In this document: piece after piece, positions 6,244 to 6,555 of the stretch | How positions within the stretch are numbered: position 1 is the first letter of the stretch | Layout: every line of letters begins with the position of its first letter | Source of the DNA: an uncultured Eubacteriales bacterium | GTDB lineage: Bacteria > Bacillota > Clostridia > Oscillospirales > CAG-272 | NCBI GenBank assembly: GCA_900554225.1 | Contig: USGH01000152.1 | Location: 1 to 6,555 of the forward strand | DNA length: 6,555 nucleotides | Reading direction: 5' to 3' | The notes under the pieces: model-generated | What the model was told of the DNA's origin: nothing | Database searches by the model: none | Seen by the model: the letters and a program-made list of their open reading frames with translations, nothing else | Translations under genes and position numbers: made by a program

Positions 6244-6555
6244 ATGCATAAAACCTTTCGTACCCTGACAATCGGCAACAGCTTTTCCCAGGACGCGCTT
6301 GCCTATGTCCATCAGATCGCACGGGCAGCCGGCATCGATTGGGAGGCGAACAATCTCTATATTCCAGGTTGCCCGATTGACGCGCATCACCGGAATTATC
6401 TGGCAAACGCGGCGGCATACAGTCTGGAAACAAACGGAAAAACGACCGGGCGCATGGTATCGATCAACGAAATGCTCGCGGACGGTACCTACGATGCCGT
6501 CACCACACAGCAGGCAAGCCATTTTTCCGGAATGCCGGACACCTATGCCCTGCTG
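6244..6555 (+). CDS. DUF4886 / SGNH-hydrolase-like protein, N-terminal 104 codons (cut by right edge)
   Basis: The start of a protein resembling the DUF4886 family, which has an SGNH (GDSL-like) esterase fold and is common in Bacteroidetes and Clostridia near glycan-use genes. TIGNSFSQDALAYVH (9-23) carries the block I nucleophile position, Ser13. LYIPGCPIDAHHRN (38-51) would give the block II glycine (Gly42). YDAVTTQQASHFSG (83-96) is the block III region, where this family has QQAS in place of the usual Asn motif. The block V Asp-His pair would lie outside the window. No signal peptide is visible, so the product may be cytoplasmic. ATG 6244 follows AAAGGAG (6226-6232) by 11 nt. Likely the second gene of the lipoprotein operon. 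The substrate is unknown; deacylation of a sugar is a reasonable guess only. Confidence 0.78.
   Translation, partial: MHKTFRTLTIGNSFSQDALAYVHQIARAAGIDWEANNLYIPGCPIDAHHRNYLANAAAYSLETNGKTTGRMVSINEMLADGTYDAVTTQQASHFSGMPDTYALL

Noticed and set aside
4707..6278. A 523-codon open frame antisense to the lipoprotein gene
   Set aside because: Its codons are in exact register with the sense codons, so a stop would need TTA, CTA or TCA on the sense strand, which this gene's codon use avoids. The product shows no recognisable domain, and the sense protein has a signal peptide, promoter and ribosome binding site.

Overview
The window looks like chromosomal DNA from a Gram-positive Firmicute, most likely a clostridial (Oscillospirales-like) gut or anaerobic bacterium. 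This rests on the pth-mfd gene pair, strong GGAGG-type ribosome binding sites, sigma-A type promoters with 17-bp spacers, a lipoprotein solute-binding protein with a clostridial-style N-terminus, and moderately GC-rich genes separated by AT-rich gaps. The taxonomic call is inference; no rRNA or other phylogenetic marker is present.

Layout. Positions 1-2168 (minus strand) hold the first 722 codons of mfd, the transcription-repair coupling factor; its helicase half runs off the left edge. It overlaps by an ATGA the upstream gene pth (2165-2866, minus), encoding peptidyl-tRNA hydrolase. A good promoter (2952-2980, minus) drives pth-mfd, and the roughly 80-nt leader contains a small terminator-like hairpin and a perfect complement to the pth Shine-Dalgarno sequence. 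A divergent AT-rich control region (about 2981-3361) carries a perfect 18-bp direct repeat, a 15-bp palindrome and a plus-strand promoter.

On the plus strand, 3362-4438 encodes a kinase of the aminoglycoside-phosphotransferase fold that strongly resembles N-acetylhexosamine 1-kinase (NahK). It ends at a clear intrinsic terminator (4484-4525). A new promoter (4588-4616) then starts an apparent operon: a secreted lipoprotein resembling sugar ABC-transporter substrate-binding proteins, with an embedded EF-hand-like calcium loop (4659-6212), followed 31 nt later by the first 104 codons of a DUF4886/SGNH-hydrolase-like protein (6244 to the right edge).

The left half is housekeeping (translation quality control and DNA repair). 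The right half reads as carbohydrate acquisition: a surface binder, a possible deacylating hydrolase, and a possible hexosamine kinase in a separate transcription unit. No permease is seen, and the right-hand operon is cut by the window. I found no phage, transposon, CRISPR, tRNA or rRNA, and no convincing new multi-gene system. The most interesting unexplained signals are non-coding, in the divergent region between pth and the kinase.
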